DNA from: Lunularia cruciata
Lineage: Eukaryota > Streptophyta > Marchantiopsida > Lunulariales > Lunulariaceae
Direction: 5' to 3'
DNA length: 64,000 bases
Assembly: GCA_948567375.1 (NCBI GenBank)
Contig: OX419756.1
Coordinates: forward strand, 56,832,552-56,896,551
A program made the translations under genes and the position numbers. Below the pieces are notes generated by a model. That model made no database searches. It was not told the origin of the DNA and saw nothing but the letters and a program-made list of their open reading frames with translations. Numbering within the stretch: position 1 is the first letter of the stretch; the number at the start of each line of letters is the position of its first letter. Below, piece after piece: positions 1 through 9,847 of this stretch.

Positions 1-398
1 AAGGCATTGTAAGAAGTATTGAAAGCTAGATGGTATTCTCTTTCTGAGCTAAGAGTGCAACTTAAAGACAATGGTAGCAATGTATATTTTTTAGAGTGGG
101 TTTAGTGTGTATTATTTTACATAACTTTCTATTCAATGGGTCATAGGTTTGGTTAGAAGATGATGGCAATTATTGAGGAAAATCAAATAGATTCAGAAAT
201 ATTTCTTCATGGTATAGAACTTGGTAGAGAAGAAAGTAGATCAAGGGTGATGTAATATTGCCTTGATTATCACATTGATGATATACTCATATGAGTTTCT
301 CTATAATAAATTGTTCATTCTCAATTCCTCATATTTGGTAATGTTTCTTGTATTTTATCACCAATACCAAGTTTAAAAAAATGTTTGCTCCCTTGACC
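1..398. other. Unassigned AT-rich flank
   Basis: No open frame, LTR terminus or RNA gene is recognisable here. It is the left flank of the family-3 LTR that begins at 399 and may itself be decayed repeat. Confidence 0.4.
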
Positions 399-1098
399 TA
401 TAACACCCATCTATGCATGTATGTATTCTTGTGATATTTAGTTTGATATTATAAATAATTGAGAGATATTATTTATATAAAGATAAGTATGATTCTACAT
501 TAGTTATGATTAGTCATGATTAACTAAAGTTAGTCATAGATAAAATAGAGGTAGTCTTATTTTAGAGGAAGTGGAAAAGATAAGCACCATTATTTTGGAT
601 TCTAGTGTATTGACTTGGTATTATTCCTATGTGTTTGGCTTTGAGAAAAAAGTTGAGAACTCTTGGACCCACAAGCCTTTTTGTTTTGGATTCTTCTATA
701 GTCCAAGGATAGTCTATGTGAAGGAATCTTTGACTTAGTGGTTGGGTCAAGATAAGACCACATGCTTAGGAGAATATTCCCATAAGCATAGATATTCTTT
801 TAACTTTTTGACTTTATTTGACATTTAGCCTAGTAACTTGAGTTACTCCAATAATTAGTAACTTTGGTGTATAACTATTTCACAAGTATATAAACAAGGG
901 GTGAAGAAGTACTCATCATCATTTCATTTGCAACTATCTCTACCTCATTGAGTTCTCTAGTGAGCAATGTCTTGAGTCTTGGAGTGTTAGCCTTAGACAA
1001 GTATGATGAAGTTGGGGTTCTTTGCCTTCTTAGTCCATGGTGCACTACCACAATAACCATTAGAGGTTCATATTGAGTGAGAGACAAGCTGGCTCACT
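399..1098 (+). repeat. Family-3 gypsy LTR, copy A (5' LTR)
   Basis: This 700-bp stretch aligns end to end with the LTRs at 30204-30894 and 59063-59743. Its first bases are TATAACACCC where the other copies have TGTAACAC, so the TG terminus is mutated, and its end reads CACT instead of CACA. A TATA-like stretch (AAGTATATAAACAAGG) lies about 210 bp before the 3' end, as in the other copies. A decayed tRNA-Asp-type primer site follows. It is the oldest-looking of the three family-3 LTRs. Confidence 0.85.
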
Positions 1099-1138
1099 TT
1101 TTTGGTTTTTTGTTGGGATCTCTCTAGATGACAAGATA

Positions 1139-1309
1139 ATGTTCCATGTACTATCCTATATTACACAGAAGGAGGTTATGAGAGCTCACTTGGAAAGAAC
1201 ATTAAGGGAGGAGAGGGCTAACCTTATGTTATAGAACCAAGACCTATTTGTATACCCTGTAGTTCATTATGATATCTTTGAGTTGATTTTGTATATCTTG
1301 TACACATGA
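1139..1309 (+). pseudogene. Leader module ORF remnant, family-3 copy A
   Basis: A 56-codon frame follows the decayed primer site. It matches the leader ORF of copy C (59785-59955) codon for codon in length and at most residues, including the RAHLERTL core and the VVHYD end. One premature TAG sits at 1232-1234 and the final TGA at 1307-1309. It belongs to the leader module shared by the three retroelement families of the window (see findings). Function unknown. Confidence 0.6.
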
Positions 1310-3233
1310 GAAGATTTAGAGAGATTGTGTGGGGGTGGATTGCAGATTTTGGGGGTTATGTTGATTTTGAACAAAATTTCAAGTTTGAGATCTGGACTTG
1401 AAATTTCAAAAAATGATAGCTTGGGTTATCCTTGAGTTAGCACAATTGAAATTATTTTGAGAGCTACTATTTGCAATGAGCTAAAAGTTTTGAAAGTTGA
1501 TAAGGTAAATTGGTCCCGCAACTGCATGCTCTCTAGAAAATTTTACATAGTTTTCCATTTCTTCAGTTTTTAGTGGATTAATTTGAAACTTTCCAACAAA
1601 ATTCAGTGCATTGCGTTTTACCTTTTGGAATAGAAATTAGAGAGGTTTCATTCTTCCACAAAGAGTTATGAGATTTTTAAAGTGAGGGGGTGGTTTTAAA
1701 ACTAAATCTGAAATATATGTGCTGCATAGAAAGGTGCCCAGGCCAAATGGCTCAATGAAAAGATCTAAAATTTTGCAAGGAGGGTCACCCTGAAGTTTTG
1801 ATCAGGTGTGCTAACTTTAAAGGACTATGACATACCACTTGAGACATTTGAATGACATTGTGAGGAAGAGTCAATTCTACAAAGTTGAGATCTCATGCAT
1901 ATGATATGGAGATGATATGGAGACTACTATGATTGGCATAGGGGCTATGCTCACCAAGAATTTTGTGTGAGGGTTGAGACCAAAGATAAGAAGTAAGGTG
2001 AGATATGTGAAACCTTCTTCCAAGGTTGAAGTTATCAAGATTGCAATTCGTATGGAGGAGAATTTGGAAGGGGATGAGAGTGATTTGGTGGTGAAGGAGG
2101 TTGTGCATCCTCCTTAAGGTTACAAGTATGGTGGAATTTCTAATACTTTGGTGGCAAGGATTACACCACAAGGAGTAGTTTCTCCAGTTCTTGCACGTCC
2201 ACCAAACGATCCACTTCAAACCATCACAACACAACTTGAGATCTCAAGATCAATGTGGTGCAACTATGGGAGAAGAGAGAGGTGGATCAAAATGTAGGGA
2301 GAGGTCCTAGGAGTTATGGAGGATATCCATATGAATGAGATCAAGCAGCTAATAATTTCAATGATAGAAATTGTTTTGGTTGTGGAGGAAGAAGCCACAT
2401 CCAAAGGAATTGCCCAAATTCTACTTATCATGGAGGAAGCAGTTATGAGGGAGCCAATAAAGAGAAAGAAGGAGGGAGTGAAACCCAAGTGCTTCCTAAT
2501 CCAAACAAAGGGAAAGAGAAAGCATCCATAGATGTGGTTGAGAGCAAATATAAGAAGGGAGAGTGCTCAAACTCCAAAGGTCTTCATTTGGATCTTTTAG
2601 CACAAGAGAAGAAGAGAGCTCATTTTGCAAATGATGTGCACTCTTCTCAAGGATTTAATCCTAGCCAAGATACTCCTATGCCTACTAGGAGCACTCACAC
2701 AAGCACTTCAACACCATCAACAACAAAGACTCCAAAGAAGAAGTTGGGGATAGAGAACTTCTTGATATCAAAGCAACAATGGAACTACAATGTCTTGGAG
2801 GATATTGGTAGTCACAAGGCTAACATCACAATAGGCCAACTGGTTGCTTTGAATCCTACTTTGAGAGAGGAGCTTAGAGGTGGTTTGAGTTCTACAAAGA
2901 GCAAGAAGAAGAAGGCAACAAAAGCTCCAATATCAATGGGGGTAGTGGATGCCAAACTAGCACCATGGGAGGCTTGTAAATATGCCTCCAAGATTGAGGT
3001 GAGAGTGAATGGTCACAACATCAAGGATGCACTTGTTAATGTAGGATCTGTAGTGAATGCCATGTCAAAAAGGTTGATGAAAAAGTTGAGTATGATACCC
3101 TCTAGACCTTCAAAGTTTGTGGTGAGCATGGAAAAAAATTAATAAGTTTGACCAGTAGAGGTGATGGATAAGATGGTAGTTTTAGTTATGGGAGTTCAAA
3201 ATCTCATGAATTTCCAAGTCTTGAAGGATTCAA

Positions 3234-3679
3234 ACTATGACTTACTTCTTGGGAAGCCATGGTTGAGAGCACATGCACTACTGATTGATGGCACAAAGGA
3301 TACTTGAGGATTGGGCCATCAAACCATAGAGTCATAGTTCTTGTGACTAACACCACCAACACTTCACAATTAGATACACCATCTTTTGAGTATTGGGAAT
3401 CAGGTGTGGACACAAGCATGGAGTAGGAGACTTCCATGGAGGAGGATGAATCTGAATGATGAATCAAGTTATGATTTACTTCTTGGGAGGCCATGGTTGA
3501 GAGCAGCATGATTTATCTTTTGTGCCATCAAATTTGATAGCACAAAAGGTATTTGAGGATTGGGCCATCAAACCATAGACCCACAATTCCAATCACTAAC
3601 ATCACCAACACTTCACATTTGGATACACCATCTTCTGATTATTAGGAATCTAATCCAAAAGAAGGAGCTTTAGGTGTGG
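3234..3679 (+). repeat. Partial tandem duplication inside copy A
   Basis: The segment from about 3234 to 3460 (YDLLLG-type protease end plus acidic linker coding) is repeated with divergence at about 3467-3679. The single-copy equivalent is at 63010-63200 in copy C. The offset is about 230 bp. The second unit ends at the family-1 insertion point. Confidence 0.7.
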
Positions 3680-4425
3680 TGTAATACCAAGAGCTAGCCA
3701 TATGATCTAGATGTGAAATTCGGTTTGGTAACATCTAGAATGATGTTATACATGATGGTCAAAATAAATAAGATAGAAGTATCATCAAAAGAGTACTTCT
3801 ATTAATAGGGCAGAAAACAAAATAGACTTGAGAACCTTAGAACCAATAGCTAGACATATGATTTAAAGGTGAGAATTGGTTTGGTAACATCTGGGAATAT
3901 GTTACACATGATGGACTAAACAGATCAGAAGGAGGTATCACCAAAAGAGGACTTCTACTAATAGAGTAGGAACCGAAATATACCTAAAATCTTTGAAGGC
4001 AATTTTGGAAGCCTAAACGGATGAATTAGGCCTCAAAAATGTGCCAACCCCCCCCCCCCCCCCACATCAGAGGAAAGGCTGGCCTTCCCTCCCCCCCCTT
4101 GTTTTGTCTCATTGAGAGCTTTCCAACAGTACCTTACGTGATTTTGAGATTCCTATAGGAAGATTCCCTAAAAGATTCCTTCTAGTCAAAGCTTGTTTGA
4201 CCAACCAGATAGGACCTAGACCAGACATGTCACCCATCCAAGTAAGTAATCCAAGGGTGGAGCTTGCTGACATGTCACCTATCTGTGTCCCTAATCCTAT
4301 GGTGGAGCTTCCTTGGAGGAGATACTCTTTGTCTATATAATAAAGAGAAGGTGCTCCTTTGGGGCATCGAATGTTTGAGTGTGCAATCTGTGTTTTCTCT
4401 CTTCTCTTGTCCTTGGAGTATAACA
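3680..4425 (+). repeat. Family-1 5' LTR with internal duplication
   Basis: This 746-bp LTR starts TGTAATACC and ends TATAACA, directly before the primer site. It contains a degenerate tandem duplication of about 150 bp (about 3687-3829 and 3841-3983, both with GTTTGGTAACATCT and GGACTTCTACTAATA-type motifs). Homopolymers C16 (4048-4063) and C8 (4091-4098) follow. A TATA box (CTATATAA, 4333-4340) overlaps a possible AATAAAG poly(A) signal. The antisense family-1 LTRs at 42133-42730 and 57473-58067 are about 595 bp and lack the duplication. Confidence 0.9.
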
Positions 4426-4426
4426 A

Positions 4427-4440
4427 TGGTATCAGAGCAA
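4427..4440 (+). other. Primer-binding site, initiator tRNA-Met
   Basis: TGGTATCAGAGCAA starts one base after the LTR CA end. TGGTATCAGAGC is the well-known complement of the plant initiator tRNA-Met 3' end. It fixes the LTR boundary and the element's orientation. Confidence 0.92.
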
Positions 4441-4565
4441 ATGTTTTAGTCCAAGAAAGTGGATCACCCTTCTTGGAATAGCACGAACTACTAAAACTGA
4501 GTAATTTGAGGTGGAGAACATAAAGTAATTGCTAGACTTAGGAAGGACTTTAGAGAGCGGATGCG

Positions 4566-4760
4566 ATGGATGCGCCGAGAGGACAATTTCCCGCACCTAG
4601 CTTTCTATTCTCAAACCCATTCCACATCAAAGTTATGTACATCCAATGTGAGCAGATGAGGGTATCGCTAGTTTATCACTTTGGTGCAGAATTCATGGAC
4701 AGAGTGATGAACTCACCAAACCCAATGATTCTACCTGTGGTGCTATATGATAGAGAGTGA
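4566..4760 (+). CDS. Leader module ORF 1, family-1 element
   Basis: A 64-codon uninterrupted ORF between the primer site and gag. It carries the module shared with the leader ORFs of families 2 and 3: an aromatic-rich N-terminal part, then HFG-A-E, a Pro 13 residues after that Gly, and PVVLYD. Aligned with family-3 copy C, the stretch from Phe to Tyr-Asp needs no gap. I do not recognise it from any described family. Possible roles are a small accessory protein, a displaced gag N-terminal piece or a translational leader. No signal peptide or membrane segment is apparent. Confidence 0.5.
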   Translation: MDAPRGQFPAPSFLFSNPFHIKVMYIQCEQMRVSLVYHFGAEFMDRVMNSPNPMILPVVLYDRE

Positions 4761-4791
4761 GATTTGACAATCTACATTCTATTATGATAAT

Positions 4792-4995
4792 ATGGATATG
4801 AATGTTCCAAATCCTCTCCCTTTCAACACTCAAGTAGAAATCCGTTATGTAGTGAGACCAAAAGTGATGTTTAGAGATTTTGTGGTTAGGAATTTTGGTG
4901 AGGAGTATTATCAATGAGTGATAGCTTCTAAGGTCCCAATGGTATTTCTGATAGTTTGTGCGCCTTCCAAAGTGATTATATTGACTCTGTATTGA
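4792..4995 (+). pseudogene. Leader module ORF 2, family-1 element
   Basis: A 67-codon frame begins 32 bases after ORF 1, in another reading frame, and has one in-frame TGA at 4915-4917. It starts MDMNVPNPLP, resembling MDGIYGPPNPLP of the family-2 leader ORF. It then carries NFG-E-E, a Pro 13 residues after the Gly, and LIV. It is thus a second, diverged copy of the module within one leader. The lone TGA could come from CGA by a C-to-T change. Confidence 0.45.
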
Positions 4996-5028
4996 AGTAG
5001 ACATTAGCAATTGAGTGTTGCAGGAACC

Positions 5029-6115
5029 ATGGATCCGCAATTGCAAGAGCTAATGCAAGGAATGCAAGGGATGTTGAATGAATTTTGAGAGATTAAGATG
5101 ACCATGGAGACATTACAAAGTCAAGTGCAGATCCTTAGGAACGATCAAGCCATGCAAGAAGAAGAGCCGTCTCAAAATCCAATACCTGTGACTGAAGTAC
5201 TTGGAGAGGCACTCGTGCCTACAAACCCTATCAACAATGAAGCCACATTGCTACTCCGGATGAAGAAGACCTGCAACAAGGAGCTTTACAAGGAGCAGAG
5301 TACGATAGGAGTAGTGGAAAATTGGATCCTGAGAATGAATCAATATTTCCGATTGTTCTCAACAGAGATCACAGAGAATGTTGTAGGCGTGTTTGCATGT
5401 GGGTATTTGACCGATAGAGCCCTCGCATGGTATGATGCTTGGGAACAATCCATGTTGGCAAAGAGAAGGGAGGTCACATGGACAGCAATGCAAGAAGGAT
5501 TGCTAAAGAATTTCCAATCGGTGGATTCTGGGCAGATGGCTCAAACTCAACTATGGGGATTGAGATAGAAGAATAGCGTACAAGAGTATGTGGAGGCATT
5601 TCTCAATCTACAAGTCGTAATTACCGACATGAATCCAGCAGAGGCTCTCAACAATTTCAAACAAGGGTTGAAAGAGCAGATTCGCCAAGAAGTCATGGTG
5701 CAAAATCCTTGCACGGTATTTGAAGCCATTGCTTGTGTGCAGAGAATAGCAAGAGCATCAGGTGGAGGTGAAGGAATAGTTCACCTCAACATTATTGGGC
5801 AGAAATGCCACACATGGGTGGACTAGTACCGATGGAATTGGGCAACCTTCGATTCCAAGATTGAGGAGCACAACCGCTTCAAAGGGAGCATGGACGGGTA
5901 GAAGAACAAAGAGATGGAGCCCCACAAGGAGAAGGGACTCAAGGAAAAAAATGTTGTTGTTACAATTGTGGCCATATTGGGCACATATCTACCAACTGTC
6001 GCACTCGTTTCCCTAGAGGCCCTCGGCCTTCGTACAAGCAATCTTTGAACAACATGGAGAGGCATCTTGAAGAGGAGGAGGTGGAAATCATTTTGGAAAA
6101 CAAAGATTGCCAATA
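5029..6115 (+). pseudogene. Family-1 gag (nucleocapsid zinc knuckle), broken
   Basis: The ATG at 5029 opens a frame starting MDPQLQELMQ. It carries a retrotransposon-gag-like region around 5250-5780 (segments such as ALAWYDAW and QGLKEQI) and a CX2CX4HX4C knuckle at 5958-5999 (CYNCGHIGH then ISTNC). Premature stops occur at 5083-5085 (TGA) and 5566-5568 (TAG). The knuckle lies in another frame than the N-terminal part, so there is at least one indel between about 5820 and 5955. Gag would form the intracellular particle packaging the element RNA. Confidence 0.8.
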
Positions 6116-6211
6116 AATGTACCTTGTGGCCTTACTGGCTCAATAAGGAAGTAGAGAAGCAAGGGAAGGAAGAAGAATAATGCGCAAAGATCCCAAAAGG
6201 CAACCTCACAA

Positions 6212-8140
6212 TTGATTGTCGTGAATGGAATCCTAGAAGGTAATCAAGTGAGAGTATTAATAGATCCGGGAGCAACAGAGAATTTCTTGTCTCGCTCTAT
6301 TGCAATAAGATTGGGAATGGATCTAGAGAGAGATGGGAGTGAAGAAGTAGAGTTACCTAATGGGCAAATAGAGAGGATTGAATCATTACCTAGACGGGTA
6401 ACCCTCTCTATAGGAGAATATCAGGAAGCAATTGAGTGGTGAGTGATACAATTGGCTCGTTATGATGCAATTTTAGGCATGCCATGGATGGAGCAGTACA
6501 ACCCTATGGTGGATTGGAGGAAGAAAGTAGTGAGAATCCACCAATGGTCAATCATTGGGGTTAAAGAAAAATCACACAAGCAGAAACTGCCTCTATATGT
6601 CATAAGGACGGCAACTATCTATAAGACCGATAGATGTTTCATGGGTCTAATAAGAGAAGTCCAAAGTGCACAACTTGATGGACAAATTCCTGAGAAATTG
6701 AAGGATGCGGTGGATGAGTTTCAAGATGTCTTTCTCGATGATCTACCCTCAAGATTACCACCAAAAAGGCAAGTAGATCACAAAACTGAGACACTCCCGG
6801 GGAAGACACCTCCTTGTAAGGCCCCATATCGCCTATCACCTCATGAGTTGGAGGAGTGTAAGACTCAAATTGAGGAGATGTTGCAAAAAGGGTTCATCCA
6901 ACCTAGCGTATCACCATATGGGACCCTTGTCTTGTTTGTGAAAAAGAAGGATGGTACAATGCGCATGTGCATTGACTATCGGGGTCTCAATCAGCAAATA
7001 GTGAAGAACAAATACCCCTTACCTTGCATGGATGACCTGTTTGATCAACTCCATGGAGCGAGATACTTCACCAAATTGGACTTGTGGAGCGGTTACAATC
7101 AAATCCGAATTGCAGAGGAGGATGTGTAAAAAACTGCCTTTTGAACCAAGTATGGCCACTTTGAGTATCTTGTGATGCCTTTTGGCCTCACTAATGCACT
7201 TGCCACTTTCATGAGTCTAATGAATGACATATTTTGTCCATACTTGGATAAGTCTGTTATTGTCTTCTTGGATGATATATTAGTATATAGTACCATGATG
7301 ATAGAACACAAACAATATCTATGAGAGGTCCTCCAAATTCTAAGATAGAATCAATTGTATGCCAAAATCTCAAAGTGCAAGTTTGGCAAGCCTGAAGTGG
7401 ACTACTTGGGGCATAGAGTAAGTGTAGAGGGCATTCAAGTATTGATAGATAAAAAAGAGGTCATTCAAAAATGGAGTGCCCCAGAAGATCAGACTCGACT
7501 TAAGAGCGTCTTGGGGTTGACGGGATTCTATCGTAGATTTTTCAAGAACTTCTCCAAGGTTGCACAGCCTTTAACGGCACTACTTGGCAAGGGGAAGAAG
7601 TGGACATGGGGAACTGCACAAGAGTTGGCCTTTCAAGAATTGAAAGCCACCTTGCTACATGCACCAATCTTGAAGTGGTATGACCCAAAATGTCCAATCA
7701 AGTTGGCTATAGATGCATCAAGCGTAGCAATAGGAGCAGTCCTACAACAAGAGTGGCATGACAGATGGCATCCAATTGCATATTTCTCTCGAAAGTTGTT
7801 ACCGGCAGAGCACAACTACCACACCACAGAACGAGAAGAGTTGGCAATCATTCTAGCAACCAAGCATTGGAAGCACTATTTGGGCGAGAAGGCATTTGTA
7901 GTAGAGGCAGACCACAAACCTCTAGTCTACCTCGAGACGCAAAAGGATCTATCTCGTTGCCAAATTTGGTGGGTAGAGTGGCGACAACGCTTCAACATGA
8001 CAAGCACCTACATGGAAGGTAAGAAGCAACTTGCAGATGCATTCACCCGCATGCCAATGGCAAACAACTTGGTGGTAGAGGTTAAGATTAACCTTAAATT
8101 CTGGCCAGAAATTTTGGCTGTTACAAAAACTGATCCATAG
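6212..8140 (+). pseudogene. Family-1 pol, protease-RT-RNase H part
   Basis: The protease motif LIDPGATENF (about 6260) keeps the catalytic Asp, with Pro where Ser or Thr is usual, and is followed by AILGMPW. The reverse transcriptase spans about 6690-7310, with FVKKKDG, the motif-A region [20 protein letters not shown] and catalytic FLDD ([11 protein letters not shown]). RNase H spans about 7640-8040 (AIDASSVAIGAVLQQ, TEREELAI, EADHKPL). The frame is unbroken by indels but has premature stops at 6440, 7127, 7142, 7322, 7346 and 8138. Most are explicable as CGA, CAA or CAG to stop. Confidence 0.9.
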
Positions 8141-9526
8141 ATTGTAGAAGCGCAATCATCCAAAGGTGTCACCAGCACCCAAGGACTCACCTTTTGGGAT
8201 GGCAGATTATGGATCCAAAATGTCTTGGAATTACGCACCACCATCCTAGCGAAATGTCATGATTCGGCCATTGCAGCTCATGTTGGAGTGGACAAGACCT
8301 TGGATGCAGTCAAGCGCCATTACTATTGGCCCAAGATGAGCAACGACGTGATGGATTATGTGCGTAGCTGCCTACTTTGTCAATAGAACAAAGCTTCTAA
8401 TCAAGCTCCTGCAAGGCTCCTTCAACCTCTCCTCACTCCTACCCAACGTTGGGAACAAGTGAGTATGGATCTCGTCTGTGAATTACCCAAGACCACCTCA
8501 GGGTTTGACTCTATCGTGGTCTTTGTGGACCGGCTCGACAAAATGATTCATGTATGCCCTACCACCAAGGAGGTGATTGCTCCACAACTAGCTCAATTAT
8601 ACTTAGATGCAGTCTTTGCTCACCATGGCTTGTCTAGAGTACTTATCACCGATAGAGGCATCCAATTCACTAGTTTGTTTTGGCAAACACTCTTTGGCTT
8701 CTTCAAAACCAAGTTGGCCATGTCCACAGCTTACCACCCACAAACAGATGGCCAAACAGACCGGGCTAATCGCACGATTGAAGACATGTTACGCGGCTTC
8801 ACCTTAGAAGAGCAAGAGAGGTGGGACACCTTACTCCCGTTGGTGGAATTCGCTTACAACAATTCAGCGAATGCATCCACCCAAGTCACTTTGTTTTTCC
8901 TCATGTATGGTGAGCATCCCTTCATACCTTCTAGCTTGATGAAGATCTGTCTTGTGGCTACCAAGGTCGATGCATTCAACACATTTGTTTCTAGAATCCA
9001 ACAAGATGTGGAGAGTGCCAAGCACAGATTACAGATTGCGCAAAATTGACAAAAGCAGTATGTTGATGCACACCGTAGGCACATGGAGTTCAATGTTGGG
9101 GATCAAGTGTGGCTATCAACAACCAACCTCACATTAGTTGGACCTCGTAAGCTCAAACCTTGTTTTATTGGGCTTTTCTCAATTCTTCATCGCGTCGGCA
9201 CTGTGGCCTATCACCTTGAGCTACCACCACACATGAAGATCCATCCAGTGTTTCATGTCTCCCTACTACGCAGATATGCTCCCCGATCAGGCCAAGGCCA
9301 TTCCACATAAGACATTCGACCTTGTCTAACACTCATTGATGGCATAGAGGAATATGAAGTGGAGCGGATTCTCCAAAAATGCATGCATGGTACTCGCCAT
9401 CCACGGGTGGAATATCTAGTACAATGGAAAGGTTACCCCCTCTATGAAGCAACATGGGAGCTTGCTGCCAATTTGGCATATGCACCGGTGTTGGTGCAAA
9501 CATTTGAGCAACAATTGCACAATTAG
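8141..9526 (+). pseudogene. Family-1 pol, integrase and chromodomain part
   Basis: Same frame as the upstream pol. It begins with an HHCC zinc-binding region (AKCHDS, HVGVDKTL, CLLC near 8370), then the integrase core at about 8460-8800: MDLVCELP, ITDRG, AYHPQTDGQTD. The position of the catalytic Glu (usually GQTE) is Asp. The chromodomain at about 9345-9490 has EYEVERIL, VEYLVQWKGYP and EATWEL. Premature stops occur at 8384, 9047 and 9308; the natural stop is TAG at 9524-9526. Chromodomains direct integration toward particular chromatin marks in related elements. Confidence 0.9.
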
Positions 9527-9539
9527 GACGTTGCATCTT

Positions 9540-9552
9540 AAAAGGAGGGAGG
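9540..9552 (+). other. Polypurine tract, family 1
   Basis: AAAAGGAGGGAGG lies two bases before the 3' LTR start (TGTAATACC at 9555). It is the plus-strand primer of reverse transcription. The same tract with small changes precedes the antisense LTR that ends at 58067. Confidence 0.85.
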
Positions 9553-9554
9553 TC

Positions 9555-9847
9555 TGTAATACCAAGAGCTAGCCATATGATCTAGATGTGAAATTTGGTT
9601 TGGTAACATCTAGAATTATGTTATACATGATGGTCAAAATAGATAAGATAGAAGTATCACCAAAAGAGTACTTCTACTAATAGGGCAGAAACCAAAATAG
9701 ACTTGAGAACCTTAGAACCAATAGCTAGATATATGATTTAAAGGTGAGAATTGGTTTGGTAACATCTAGGAGGATGTTACACATGATGGACTAAACAGAT
9801 CAGAAGGAGGCATCACCAAAAGAGGACTTCTACTAATAGAGTAGGAA
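9555..9847 (+). repeat. Family-1 3' LTR, truncated
   Basis: About 293 bp match the first part of the 5' LTR (3680-3972), including both units of the internal duplication. Homology stops at about 9847 (GAGTAGGAAT), in the middle of U3. The missing 450 bp and the absence of copy A sequence beyond show a deletion or rearrangement at this edge. Confidence 0.88.

Larger units (their letters stand above)
1099..3679 (+). pseudogene. Family-3 gypsy copy A, internal region (gag/protease remnant)
   Basis: The leader up to about 1895 matches 59744-60545 of copy C. The sequence then jumps to what corresponds to about 61695, so roughly 1.15 kb, including the upstream zinc-knuckle ORF and the gag N-terminus, is deleted. 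The rest encodes the end of gag, a CX2CX4HX4C zinc knuckle (2372-2413, CFGCGG then HIQRNC) and a protease-like segment in an open stretch at 2489-3142. In the protease motif the expected Asp is Asn (LVNVGS). Frameshifts and stops interrupt the frame. A partial tandem duplication occupies 3234-3679. The copy is cut at 3679 by the family-1 element. Confidence 0.8.
3680..9847 (+). mobile_element. Family-1 Ty3/gypsy chromovirus, 3'-truncated
   Basis: The element has a 5' LTR (3680-4425), a tRNA-Met primer site (4427-4440), two leader ORFs (4566-4995), gag (5029 to about 6110), one pol frame in the order protease, reverse transcriptase, RNase H, integrase, chromodomain (6212-9526), a polypurine tract (9540-9552) and a 3' LTR cut at about 9847. 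Domain order and chromodomain place it among the chromoviruses. It inserted into family-3 copy A: the left flank is copy A sequence, but the right flank is not, so the right end was lost in a later rearrangement and no target duplication can be read. Point nonsense mutations make it inactive. Confidence 0.92.

Noticed and set aside
562-750. 62-codon minus-strand ORF in the family-3 LTR, also at 30358-30546 and 59217-59417
   Set aside because: It recurs because the LTRs are homologous; the third copy has a frame change and no domain is visible. Treated as a chance antisense frame.
4056-4098. Poly(C) as a CRISPR-like or regulatory repeat
   Set aside because: Simple homopolymer in an LTR; no spaced repeats anywhere in the window.
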